From: Streptomyces violascens
GTDB taxonomy: Bacteria; Actinomycetota; Actinomycetes; Streptomycetales; Streptomycetaceae
NCBI RefSeq assembly: GCF_014649955.1
Contig: NZ_BMUA01000015.1
Span: forward strand, 124,001-188,000
DNA: 64,000 nucleotides
Direction of reading: 5' to 3'
Position 1 is the first letter of the stretch. Every line of letters begins with the position of its first letter. The notes beneath the pieces are model-generated. The model was not told the origin of the DNA, did not search any database, and saw only the letters and a list, made by a program, of their open reading frames with translations. Positions 26,284 through 34,692 of this stretch are shown here, piece by piece. The position numbers were made by a program, and so were the translations under genes.

Positions 26284-26589
26284 CTACTCGGCGGAGTTAC
26301 GAGTAACAGCCCAAGAGGCGACGGCAACGGCCCCGGCCACGCCGAAAACGGAGGGCCAGGCGCCGACCTTCTTGGCCAGCGGGTGAGACCCGGCGAAGGC
26401 GGCGACGTAGGCGGCGGTGAGCCCGACGGCAGCCTTGGTCCCGGCCGCCTGCTGCCACTGCCGAGCCGCGACCGCCCCAGCCGCGGCAAGCGCCACCCCA
26501 CCGAGCTGCCGCTTCTTGGTCCACCGGGCAACCCCATACCCCCCGATGAGCCCGCCGGCCGCGATTGCAGTTGCGGGAACCTTTGCCAT
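26284..26589 (-). CDS. Small hypothetical membrane protein
   Basis: A 101-residue protein that is Ala/Gly-rich with two or three hydrophobic segments (AIAAGGLIGGYGVARW; VALAAAGAVAARQWQ; VFGVAGAVAVASWAV). GGAGG stands seven bases before the ATG at 26589. I do not recognise the family. It is the last conserved-looking gene before the accessory island. Confidence 0.65.
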   Translation of the reverse strand: MAKVPATAIAAGGLIGGYGVARWTKKRQLGGVALAAAGAVAARQWQQAAGTKAAVGLTAAYVAAFAGSHPLAKKVGAWPSVFGVAGAVAVASWAVTRNSAE

Positions 26590-26682
26590 GGTTTGCCTCC
26601 TGGAGTGCGGTTTCTTTGAGGCTAACGCGGGGGTGCGGCAGGGTTTGCGGGGGGTCGGGCGTTCCGAGGTTGTCGATGGTTG

Positions 26683-26717
26683 GGCGCCTGACGTGGATCA
26701 GCCCGCCGTCAGGCGCC
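26683..26717. terminator. 11-bp inverted repeat, left edge of the accessory island
   Basis: GGCGCCTGACG (26683-26693) pairs perfectly with CGTCAGGCGCC (26707-26717). It follows the 26743-27036 gene on the minus strand by 26 bases, so it is probably that gene's terminator. Confidence 0.65.
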
Positions 26718-26742
26718 GTTCGCCTCAGTGATTCGAGCCGAC

Positions 26743-27036
26743 TTACCGGCGGTGCTGATTCCAGGTACCGCAGACCATGACCGCGATAGAGAGGACAACC
26801 AACGCCCACAAGTGGTGCGGGTCCTCAGGTGCCCGCCCTGCGACGATGGCGTAGCTGAGCGCGCTGCCGCCGGCCATCGGGAGGTACTTCGGGCAACCGC
26901 TGCGCAGGAAGTCCGGTACCGGAACCCGCAGTGGCGGAACGATCATGTACCGGCGGGTCTGGCGGGCAGGCGGCGGCACAGCCGGCTCCCGCTCGTCGGA
27001 GGCACCGTCTCCCGTCGACATGTCATTGTTGTTCAT
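26743..27036 (-). CDS. Small hypothetical membrane protein
   Basis: A 97-residue protein. The N-terminus is hydrophilic (MNNNDMSTGDGASDEREPAV), followed by two hydrophobic segments (YLPMAGGSALSYAIVAG; LWALVVLSIAVMVCGTW) and a basic tail. GGAAGGA lies about five bases before the ATG at 27036. Not recognised; its place beside the regulator suggests it belongs to the island. Confidence 0.6.
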   Translation of the reverse strand: MNNNDMSTGDGASDEREPAVPPPARQTRRYMIVPPLRVPVPDFLRSGCPKYLPMAGGSALSYAIVAGRAPEDPHHLWALVVLSIAVMVCGTWNQHRR

Positions 27037-27204
27037 AGCGTCCTTCCCTCTGTGCACTCGGATGGAAATAGGGGCGCGGTGCCCGCTGCTCCGTGCGTCT
27101 GGAAACCTCGGAGCAGCGGGTCACTCTTCTTGGGGAGCACCCCCGCTGTCGGCGCCGGTGAGGCGCCTGCTTGCGTCAGTTGGTGAGCCGGCGCAGCGGC
27201 TGGA

Positions 27205-27921
27205 TCACCCGATGCGCTGAAGGGCAGCTTCAACCAGGGCCGCAGCATCGTGATGACGCTGAGCCTCCAGGAGCGAGGCTGTGATCCTGAGGATGTCCTC
27301 TGCTCCCCGCTCTGAGGCGCTAGCGAGAACGGCATCGGCCGCCTCCGCCTCGCGGGCGATGGTGTAGCTGGCCACCACATCTCGGATCTCCGTCGGCGTG
27401 TGGGTCTGACCGATGTGCCAGAACAACGAGAAGGCGTCGGTCTCCCGCCCGGCCCTCAGATGTCGGATGGCGTCATCGGCCGCAGGGGTGGGCGGTACGG
27501 CGCCGTCACTCGGCGAGGAGGGGACCGGCGCACTCATCTGGCGCTGTCGGGCTGTCTGGAGGCGGGCCAGCTGAGTACGCACGGCATCGCTTCCCAGACC
27601 CTGCTTCGATGCAGCCGCGTTCCTGCGGACCTCCAACAGGTCCTCAAGTGACGGCAGGGCGTCAGTGTTATTGCCACTGCAGCAGCCGACCGCGATCTCA
27701 TGAAGGCGCGCGACCACCTCCGGCGACGGCACGACTCGGCCCTGGGTGTAGCTAGTCAGGGCAGAGGGAGCTATCGGCACCTCTTTGGCGATTGCCCGTT
27801 GACTGCGGAAGGCCTGCTCAAGCGCTCGCTCGCATAAGCCCCGCACCATGACAGCGCATTCCCGCATCTCCGGAGTTGCGGTATCGCTGAACTCGGGAGT
27901 TATTTTCCCTCGGGGTGGCAC
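27205..27921 (-). CDS. XRE-like helix-turn-helix regulator of the island
   Basis: A 238-residue protein starting at GTG (AGAGG five bases upstream). The N-terminal third has a Cro/C1-type helix-turn-helix: RSQRAIAKEVPIAPSALTSY followed by GRVVPSPEVVARLHEIA (residues about 39-76). The rest is helical with repeats of the form DAVLASASERGAEDILRITA and LLEAQRHHDAAALVEAAL, suggesting a TPR-like ligand or protein-interaction region. It contains a TTA leucine codon (residue 29, 27835-27837), rare in Streptomyces. It diverges from the defence genes and is the natural candidate for their control. Confidence 0.7.
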   Translation of the reverse strand: MPPRGKITPEFSDTATPEMRECAVMVRGLCERALEQAFRSQRAIAKEVPIAPSALTSYTQGRVVPSPEVVARLHEIAVGCCSGNNTDALPSLEDLLEVRRNAAASKQGLGSDAVRTQLARLQTARQRQMSAPVPSSPSDGAVPPTPAADDAIRHLRAGRETDAFSLFWHIGQTHTPTEIRDVVASYTIAREAEAADAVLASASERGAEDILRITASLLEAQRHHDAAALVEAALQRIG

Positions 27922-27928
27922 CGAACCT

Positions 27929-28198
27929 CTATTTCGTATGTGAGGGACGATGGAGAGAACCGTCGTCCGGTTTGGCTGGAATTGGGAAGGTTTGTGTTCC
28001 CTTCAGATAGAGCCTTCCGTCTCGTAGCGGGATCTTCACGTTGTACTGCTTGATCAGGAAAGTCAACCCGTCTTCTGTTCTCGTGACTGAGATCAGAGTT
28101 CGGGCGTGCCGACGCTGTGAAATTTTCTTCCGGCGTGGTAGGCGGCTGCTGTCCGAAACCGGAATCCTGCCCTCCGATATTTCGGTGTCAACGTGCAT
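27929..28198 (-). CDS. Hypothetical 89-residue protein upstream of the regulator
   Basis: If started at the ATG at 28198, this frame ends seven bases before the regulator start, so the two could form an operon. The product is basic, with SRLPRRKKISQRRHARTL and then a beta-like part (TRTEDGLTFLIKQYNVKIPL). No family is recognised, and only a weak GGAAC precedes the start. The longer frame to 28372 is less likely. Confidence 0.4.
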   Translation of the reverse strand: MHVDTEISEGRIPVSDSSRLPRRKKISQRRHARTLISVTRTEDGLTFLIKQYNVKIPLRDGRLYLKGTQTFPIPAKPDDGSLHRPSHTK

Positions 28199-28681
28199 AG
28201 TTCCAGCCTGATGATGTCGCGGAGAGGAGCCTGGTTGATTTGTGCAGTTTCCTGCCGAATCGCATGTGCCGACTCTGCGCTGTCGTTGCCCGAGGTGCAG
28301 TTGCCGGTCCCTTGCAAGGTTCCCGCCGGTGAGTTTTCTGGGGTGCTCCTTCGGTGAACTGCCAGCTCGCACGGGTGCTGCACTGTTCGCCGGGCCGCGG
28401 TCAACTCCAGCGTTGCCGGTCAGCTTGGCGACCGATGAGGGCGACGTGAAGTGATGGTCGAGATGTGTTGATCTGTCGCAATTTTACGGCAGGGAGATAG
28501 GGGCATCTTCCCCGCTACCGTGTGAATCCGACGCGGTCAATGGCTCCGTGTTCGCGGATTGGTGAACAAGGTTCGGTGATATGGGGTTGCTTCGGGGGGC
28601 TCGAATGGTGATAGATAGAGAGAACCTGCGACGCTCGCGATCTGTGTTTCTGATGCCGATTTGGTTGGGAAGGTGGCCGTC
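28199..28681. promoter_or_regulatory. AT-richer divergent intergenic region of the island
   Basis: About 480 bases between the leftward regulator unit and the rightward defence genes. It is clearly less GC-rich than the core genome, with AAATTTTCTT-like and TTTTACGGC stretches. It must carry the divergent promoters. No clean inverted repeat, RNA or coding frame could be found by eye. Confidence 0.5.
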
Positions 28682-29371
28682 ATGGTGTTGCCGTCATGGA
28701 CAGACGAGAAGTTTGGCACCATGAAGAGGGCGGGACTCTGGCTCGTCACCGTGGTTGGTGAAGGAAGCGTCTTCACCAAGGATGAATTGCGTCAGGCCTT
28801 TCCAGGCGTATCGCAGATTGATCGCCGAATGCGTGATCTGCGGGACCATGGGTGGAAAATTGATACAAATCGCGAGGACGCTAGTTTGGCGTCCTCTGAG
28901 CAGCGTTTTGTTCGCCAGGGAGAGCCGGTCTGGGAACCGGGTAAGGGCCGCGTGAAGTCAACCGCTCCGGTCACGGCAACGCAGCGCCGCGAAATCATGG
29001 CCAGGGACGGTAACTTCTGCCGGTCGTGCGGAATCTCCGGCGGTCAGACCTTTGCCGGCACATACGAAGCTGCCCAGCTCGATATCGCACGCCGGCAGGT
29101 TCGCCAAGCCGATGGCGAACTCCGGGTAGAGCTGGTAACGGAGTGCAATAGGTGCCGGGTCGGGGGGCGGCAGCTCGTTGCCGATCCGGCGGACCTTCTC
29201 GCTCAAGTCCGCCAGCTCGGCACGCTTGAGCGGCGGGTTCTGGCCGGCTGGGTGACGGAGGACCGTCGTCCGTTCAGCACGGTGGAGCGTCTCTGGGCTG
29301 ACTACCGGGCGCTTCCTGAGGAGTCCAGGGTCAAGATCCGGCAGGTGCTGGAAGCGGAGGGCACTGACTGA
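28682..29371 (+). CDS. Winged-helix protein with HNH-like zinc fold lacking the catalytic histidines
   Basis: A 229-residue protein (ATG at 28682 after GGGAAGG). Residues about 28-80 resemble a winged-helix domain (SQIDRRMRDLRDHGWKIDTN). The C-terminal half has two CxxC knuckles, CRSC (Cys113/116) and CNRC (Cys155/158), around LDIARRQVRQ, the layout of an HNH treble-clef fold. Where HNH nucleases have a VDHI-type motif this protein has LDIA, so catalysis may be lost or altered. It is the first gene of the unit ahead of the ParB-like and helicase genes. A sequence-reading or adaptor role is possible; the function is not known. Confidence 0.7.
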   Translation: MVLPSWTDEKFGTMKRAGLWLVTVVGEGSVFTKDELRQAFPGVSQIDRRMRDLRDHGWKIDTNREDASLASSEQRFVRQGEPVWEPGKGRVKSTAPVTATQRREIMARDGNFCRSCGISGGQTFAGTYEAAQLDIARRQVRQADGELRVELVTECNRCRVGGRQLVADPADLLAQVRQLGTLERRVLAGWVTEDRRPFSTVERLWADYRALPEESRVKIRQVLEAEGTD

Positions 29372-29444
29372 ACGGGCCGGCGGGGGAAGCAGCGGTTTGG
29401 ATTGCCACGCGCCCGTTCATCGCTTCTAGCTGAGAAAGAGAGAC

Positions 29445-30854
29445 ATGAGCAAGGACTTCGGAAGGCCGCCGCAGGCGGAGGGAAATCAGGAGCTTGTCCG
29501 CCTGCGGCTCGCCGAGGCCAACGCCACGGCCGGCCCGCGTGAAACGCTGACAGTCGAGTGGCGGGGTGCGCCTCTGCATGTAGAAGTCATCGACATGCCA
29601 GTCGCTTCCCTCTACTACAACCCGGGCACTCACCGGATCAGAGCCCAGCGCAGCTATGACCCGGCGCAGAACAGCCAGCTCGAGGCCGATCCCTGGAGTT
29701 CTGCCAGCCAGGATTACCTTCAGCAGCTGCTCCGGGCTCTGCCAGCTGACCCGGCAAGGGAAGACCCCGACTATCACGTCCTCCGGGACAGCCTCCAGTC
29801 GTTCAAGCAGACCGACCCGGGTCTCATCACTCGCGACGGCGTCCTGGTCAACGGCAATACCCGCAGGGCAGCCCTCGCAGAGCTGGGCGTGGCGAACATC
29901 CGCGTTGGTGTGCTGCCTGAGTCCTGTACCTGGGCTGACGTCGATGCGGTCGAGCTGTCACTGCAGCTGCGCAGGGATCATCGCCGTGAGTATTCGTACG
30001 TCAACAGGCTCCTTGCCATCGAGGAGCAGTTCAGCCTCGGACGCCAGCCGGCAGACATCGCGCGAGAGTTCCGCATCCGGACGGCGACGTGCGAGCAGGA
30101 CCTGTGGATCTTGACGTGCCTTCGCGATTTGATCGAGCGGAGCCGGGACGGGGATGCGGTGCTGCGGCTCCTCGACTTCGAAGACCACCAAGAGAAGCTG
30201 AAGGAGCTGCACCGGCGCTACGTCAAGGAATCAGCTGTCAGCAAGGAGAGCGCCGACCTCCTCAAGGAAACCCGGCTGACGGCGATCCTCCTTGGCTTCT
30301 CCAAGACGGACGTGCGTCTCATCGAGCCGGACTTCAAAGCGAGGTACCTCGACAAGCGCCTTCCTCAAGAACTGAAGTCAGCTGAGACACCCGCAGCGGT
30401 GGCCATCCCCGGACTCGGCCGGACGGTACGCGCGGCAGACCCCAAGGTGGGTGCCGCGCAGGCACTGACTGACTCGATCCTCAAGGCCAAGGCAGTGGAA
30501 GGGGCGGCCGAGGTGGTCGCTGTTCACCGGCTGACAGCTGCCTCTTCCACGTTCCAGTCGGCCCGCGCAGCAGTCGAGAGCGCCCTGGAACCCGCCGGCA
30601 AGGACGCCCGTGTCCGTAAGCGGAAGCAGGCAGCGCCGGACCGGATCAGCGACGCGTGCCAGGACCTTGAGCAGGGCATCACGGATTTGGTGATGTCACG
30701 CGCGTCGCGCAGTCTGGACGAGGAAGTACTCGATGAGGCAGTGGTGAAACTGCGGGACACCCTTGGCAGGCTCGCCGCGGAGTGCGCGCGTAGCGTCTCC
30801 GAGCCGGGCGAAGGTGTCGCGTGGCTGCTCGACGCGATGCGTCAGAAGGACTGA
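29445..30854 (+). CDS. ParB/sulfiredoxin-fold protein, partner of the SNF2 helicase
   Basis: A 469-residue protein. Residues about 45-155 contain a ParB/Srx-like domain: IDMPVASLYYNPGTHR at the front, and NGNTRRAALAELG with the conserved GNTRR (137-141). A helix-turn-helix-like segment follows (ADIAREFRIRTATCEQDLW), and then a long helical region with charged heptads. The stop is six bases before the helicase start, so the two are made together. In ParB proteins this fold binds CTP and DNA, and in relatives it has nuclease or kinase activity. Here it probably recognises or marks DNA for the helicase; this is inference. Confidence 0.75.
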   Translation: MSKDFGRPPQAEGNQELVRLRLAEANATAGPRETLTVEWRGAPLHVEVIDMPVASLYYNPGTHRIRAQRSYDPAQNSQLEADPWSSASQDYLQQLLRALPADPAREDPDYHVLRDSLQSFKQTDPGLITRDGVLVNGNTRRAALAELGVANIRVGVLPESCTWADVDAVELSLQLRRDHRREYSYVNRLLAIEEQFSLGRQPADIAREFRIRTATCEQDLWILTCLRDLIERSRDGDAVLRLLDFEDHQEKLKELHRRYVKESAVSKESADLLKETRLTAILLGFSKTDVRLIEPDFKARYLDKRLPQELKSAETPAAVAIPGLGRTVRAADPKVGAAQALTDSILKAKAVEGAAEVVAVHRLTAASSTFQSARAAVESALEPAGKDARVRKRKQAAPDRISDACQDLEQGITDLVMSRASRSLDEEVLDEAVVKLRDTLGRLAAECARSVSEPGEGVAWLLDAMRQKD

Positions 30855-30860
30855 AGGCTG

Positions 30861-32696
30861 ATGACTGCCGGGGGGGAACCGTCTCTGCGCGTCGGTCTCG
30901 ATATGACGCGGACCAAGGCAGTCCTCCGGGCTGGCTCTCACTACCAGAAGGATCTCGCCCAGCTGGCCGCCCGCTTTCCGGCGAGCGGTCGGCGTGAACT
31001 GCTCGCAGTCGAGATCGCGCTGGACGATTTCCTGGTCGGGCTTGAGGCACTGGGGACGTGGCCGTCGCCGCAGGACGTGGAGTGGGAGGAAGCCCTCGCG
31101 GAACTAGTGGGGGGCGTGCTCGATGATGCGGAAAGCGCCGAGAGGTCTCTTCACGAGGGAGGTCCCGACAGGCGCGGTATGGTCACGGAGGATGAGGTCA
31201 GCGCCCTTGTAGGGGCGGGGTGGAGAGCCGATCTCACTGCATTCCAGCGACGTGATGTCGCGTATCTGCTGTCGATGCGGCACGGTGCGAACTTCAGCGT
31301 GCCAGGTGCGGGAAAGACCCGTGTCGCGCTTGCCGTCTACGCGGCCCTGCGCGAGCGGGGGGAAGTCAGCCGACTCCTGGTGGTCAGCCCGAAGGCGGCC
31401 TACGAGGCCTGGAACTTCGAGACGGCAGAGTGCTTCGGGAAACCGCTGGTCAGTGAGGTGATGGGCAAGCGGCCCACTGTGGGCACCGAGGTGCTGATCG
31501 TTAACTACGAGCGCTTGGACCGGTCGCTGCCTGCACTCGCAGCTTGGCTGAGGTCCGCACCGTCCATGATCATCCTGGATGAAGCCCACAGGATGAAGCT
31601 CGGAGTGCAGGGGACGTACGGCAGCGCCTGTATGGCGCTCGGGCCTCTGGCCCGCAGGCGGCTGATCCTGACCGGTACCCCGGCGCCCAATGGCGCCCGC
31701 GACCTGGAGAATCTGCTGTCGTTCGTCTGGCCGGGCCATGGCCGCCGCGTGGTGACAAGCGCGGTCGGGGGCGGCGATCTGAGCCATGCGAGCAAGGTAC
31801 TCCGGCCGTTGTTCACCCGGACGACGAAGCAGGAGCTGGGACTGCCACCGGTCGAAACCAAGATTAGATACGTCAAGCTGCCGCCGCTTCACCGCGAGAT
31901 CTACGACGCATTGGTCGGACGCTTCACTGCGCGCGCGGAAGCCGCGCGCGACGACTTCGATGCGCTCGGGAAAGCGCTGCTGCGTTTGCTTATGGCTGCG
32001 ACCAGCCCTGCTCTGCTCAGCCTGGGTGCTAGCCGCTACGAGCCCCTCTCTTATCAGCTGCCACCCCTGGACGTGCCGGCGGAGGACTCGCTCTTCGCGC
32101 TTCTGCGCGATCTGCCCAGCTATGAGGTTTCGCCAAAGTACGCGGAGACGCTGAGTCTGGTCGCGGCCAATGCCGCGCTGGGCCGCAAGACGCTGGTGTG
32201 GACCACATTCGTACGAAGCCTGACCACGATGCAACGGATGTTCGCTGACTATCAGCCGGCCGTGGTGCACGGCGGTACCCCTGACCGGGAGCAGCAGCTG
32301 AGGCGTTTCCGGGATGACCCCGACTGCCTCGTGCTGCTTTCCAATCCAGCCACGCTGGGCGAAGGCATCAGCCTGCACCAGGACTGCCATGACGCTGTCT
32401 ATGTGGACCGTGACTTCATGGCCGGCAGGTTCCTTCAGAGCCTGGACCGCATTCACCGGTTGGGCCTGGCCCCTGGGACGCAGACGCGTGTGACCGTCTT
32501 GGCGGCGAGCGACACGATCGATGAGGCTGTCGCGAAGCGACTGGAGGAGAAGGTCGGCTTCATGGGGAGGATCCTGGACGACCCGTCCGTGCAACAGCTG
32601 GCCGACCTGCAAGAAGAGTCCTCTGTTGCCGGGGGCATGGATGCGCTCGATATCCAGGCGCTTCTCGAGCACATGACGGCTCGCGGCCACGGGTGA
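30861..32696 (+). CDS. SNF2-type superfamily 2 helicase/translocase
   Basis: A 611-residue ATPase. The N-terminal 110 residues are unrecognised and may contact partners. The motor has a Q-like motif LTAFQRRDVAYLL, Walker A GAGKT (149-153), DEAH (240-243), LILTGTPAPNG (motif III), and a C-terminal RecA lobe with VVHGGTPDREQQLRRF, LLSNPATLGEGISLHQ and FLQSLDRIHRLG (motifs V-VI). SNF2 motors of this sort translocate on double-stranded DNA, as in Type ISP and other defence systems. The gene is coupled to the ParB-like gene and contains no TTA codon. Confidence 0.85.
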   Translation: MTAGGEPSLRVGLDMTRTKAVLRAGSHYQKDLAQLAARFPASGRRELLAVEIALDDFLVGLEALGTWPSPQDVEWEEALAELVGGVLDDAESAERSLHEGGPDRRGMVTEDEVSALVGAGWRADLTAFQRRDVAYLLSMRHGANFSVPGAGKTRVALAVYAALRERGEVSRLLVVSPKAAYEAWNFETAECFGKPLVSEVMGKRPTVGTEVLIVNYERLDRSLPALAAWLRSAPSMIILDEAHRMKLGVQGTYGSACMALGPLARRRLILTGTPAPNGARDLENLLSFVWPGHGRRVVTSAVGGGDLSHASKVLRPLFTRTTKQELGLPPVETKIRYVKLPPLHREIYDALVGRFTARAEAARDDFDALGKALLRLLMAATSPALLSLGASRYEPLSYQLPPLDVPAEDSLFALLRDLPSYEVSPKYAETLSLVAANAALGRKTLVWTTFVRSLTTMQRMFADYQPAVVHGGTPDREQQLRRFRDDPDCLVLLSNPATLGEGISLHQDCHDAVYVDRDFMAGRFLQSLDRIHRLGLAPGTQTRVTVLAASDTIDEAVAKRLEEKVGFMGRILDDPSVQQLADLQEESSVAGGMDALDIQALLEHMTARGHG

Positions 32697-32883
32697 GGCA
32701 GAGCCGTCCGCCGTCACCGCGCATGGCTGGTGCCGGAGAGAGACCCCGGTATAGAGGGGTGTTCGAGGAACGGCGCGGCGTGCGGCAAACTAGACCGGTC
32801 TCGTTGTCAGTGGGGTCTGTCACCCTTTGTGATGGTGGATTCGCTCGCAGTGTCCACTGTTGTCGACCGGAAAGTGAGGGGAC

Positions 32884-33939
32884 ATGGCCCGCACGAATGA
32901 GCTCAAGTACTCATCAGTGGAAATCTGCGCAGGAGCTGGGGGGCAGGCCGTTGGGCTGCACCAGGCGGGCTTCAGGCATGTGGCTCTGATCGAGATCGAC
33001 AAGGACGCTTGCGAGACGCTGAGGACCAACACGAGGGCGGATGCGGAGTGGTCGGGCTGCCGGGTGATCCAGGCCGACCTTCGGGATTTCGACTCGAAGG
33101 GACTGGGGCTGCGGCCCGGCGAACTGGACTTGCTGGCGGGCGGCGTTCCCTGTCCGCCCTTCTCCTCTGCTGGCAAGCAACTGGGCCGAGACGATGAGCG
33201 AGACCTGTTCCCGACGATGCTTGACCTCGTCGACGAGCTGGAGCCCAAGGCTGTGATGATCGAGAACGTCCGTGGCCTGGTGGACCCGAAGTTCGCTGAC
33301 TATCGGGCCGAAATCGTTAAGCGGCTGGAATCGCTGGGCTATGAGCAGTGCTATTGGGAGGTGCTAGAGGCGAAGAGGTATGGCGTTCCTCAGCTCCGCC
33401 CGCGAGCCATCCTCGTTGCGATGAAGCCCGAGTACGCCAAGCACTTTGAGCACTCAAAGCCGGAGCCGGTCCCGGAGCTCAGTGTCGGTGAAGCGTTGCA
33501 CGACACCATGCGCGACAGGTTCGATGCCGTTGCCGATGACCCTCGGGCTGAGAAGGCGTTCAAGGCCTGGTACGGGAAGGCGCTCGACGGCGTCGCCCCG
33601 ACCCTGGTCGGTGGTTCGAAAAAGCATGGAGGGGCAGACCTTGGGCCTACGCGAGCGAAGCGGGCATGGGCTGACCTGGGCGTGTGTGGTCTCGGGGTGG
33701 CGAATTCTCCAGAGGAGCTCAAGGACAAGGAGCGCGACCTCTTCGCCGCGGCCGGCCCCAAGCTGACGGTCCAGCAGGCTGGCATCATTCAAGGTTTCCC
33801 CGACGGTTGGGCCTTTACCGGGAAGAAGACGGCCGCATATCGGCAGGTCGGAAACGCTTTCCCTCCTCCTGTTGCAAAGGCTGTGGGCGAGCAGATTTAT
33901 GCGGCATTCGAGGCGGCCGCACGATCTGGCGAAAAGTAG
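32884..33939 (+). CDS. DNA (cytosine-5) methyltransferase, M.NaeI-like
   Basis: A 351-residue C5 methyltransferase. Motif I is CAGAGGQAVGLHQAG (near 15), the catalytic Cys90 sits in GGVPCPPFSSAG, motif VI is IENVRG (ENV 127-129), motif VIII has QLRPRAILVA, and the C-terminal AYRQVGNAFPPPVA is motif X. The target-recognition region is around LVGGSKKHGGADLGPTRAKR. It should methylate GCCGGC (the NaeI site), judged from the NaeI-like endonuclease nearby. It has its own 187-base upstream region and no TTA codon. It is convergent with vsr, five bases apart. Confidence 0.9.
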   Translation: MARTNELKYSSVEICAGAGGQAVGLHQAGFRHVALIEIDKDACETLRTNTRADAEWSGCRVIQADLRDFDSKGLGLRPGELDLLAGGVPCPPFSSAGKQLGRDDERDLFPTMLDLVDELEPKAVMIENVRGLVDPKFADYRAEIVKRLESLGYEQCYWEVLEAKRYGVPQLRPRAILVAMKPEYAKHFEHSKPEPVPELSVGEALHDTMRDRFDAVADDPRAEKAFKAWYGKALDGVAPTLVGGSKKHGGADLGPTRAKRAWADLGVCGLGVANSPEELKDKERDLFAAAGPKLTVQQAGIIQGFPDGWAFTGKKTAAYRQVGNAFPPPVAKAVGEQIYAAFEAAARSGEK

Positions 33940-33944
33940 ATTTC

Positions 33945-34406
33945 TCAGGAATCTCTCTTAGGCCTTAGTCGGCTTACCGCTGCCGCAATCTGCAATGCAC
34001 ATTGTTCGGGTGGCTCGTGCTCCCAGAACCGGAGCACAGTCCACCCCGCAGCAGATAGCTGCTCATCGGTATCGCGGTCGCGTCCCATATTCCTGGCTAC
34101 CTTTTCTGACCAATAACCAGAATTTGTCTTCGGGGGGACATAGTGTTCCGGGCATCCGTGCCAGTAGCAGCCATCGATGAAGACGGCCACCTTTGCTGGG
34201 CGGAAGACCATATCGGCGGTCCGTCGGAGGTCGGGCAGGGGCTTCGCTGAGACGCGATAGCGCAGCCCTTGTGCATGCACCAATTGACGGATAAGCCGCT
34301 CAGGTTTGGTGTCCCGGCTGCGGATCGCCTGCATGTTGCGTCGCCTGCCGGCGGAGGATGCCCAGGAGCCGGGGGGCGGGTTCCAGTCGTCTGTCATGTT
34401 TGGCAC
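33945..34406 (-). CDS. vsr: Vsr very-short-patch mismatch endonuclease
   Basis: A 153-residue enzyme that nicks beside T:G mismatches produced when 5-methylcytosine deaminates, limiting C-to-T mutation at methylated sites. Signatures are MQAIRSRDTKPERLIRQLVH, the catalytic Asp65 in TADMVF, and FIDGCYWHGCPEHY with NSGYWSEKVARNMGRD. The GTG at 34406 follows GAGGTGATCC and is preferred; an ATG at 34397 is the alternative. It lies tail to tail with the methyltransferase it serves. Confidence 0.92.
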   Translation of the reverse strand: MPNMTDDWNPPPGSWASSAGRRRNMQAIRSRDTKPERLIRQLVHAQGLRYRVSAKPLPDLRRTADMVFRPAKVAVFIDGCYWHGCPEHYVPPKTNSGYWSEKVARNMGRDRDTDEQLSAAGWTVLRFWEHEPPEQCALQIAAAVSRLRPKRDS

Positions 34407-34692
34407 GGATCACCTCAGGGTTCTTCTGCGTGGGGGCAGGAGTTCTTGCTGCTGGGAGGGGCCTCCAGGCATGCGCGGCCTGCGATCGCCTTGTTCACGG
34501 CTGTGCCCGATCTGGCACTCCGTGACTCGTGCCTGATCTGGCGGCTGTCCCACCGTAGTCGTTGGGCTCCTGCCGGTCCCGTCAGATGCTCACGGGGACA
34601 CCTCCTCGCCCTCGGTCCTTGGGGCTTTGTTAGCACCACCAACTAGGCTGCTGTGGACGGAAGTTGCTGGCTGAGGCGGAGGTGACGGCGAA
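34407..34692. promoter_or_regulatory. Divergent intergenic region between vsr and the unknown gene
   Basis: 286 bases. A TTGTTA ... TAGGCT pair near 34627-34649 could be a promoter for the rightward gene at 34693, which has GGAGG about 12 bases before its start. No other signal is apparent. Confidence 0.4.

Noticed and set aside
29445..30854. Chromosome or plasmid partition ParB
   Set aside because: No ParA partner or parS-like repeats; coupling to a SNF2 helicase points to another role.
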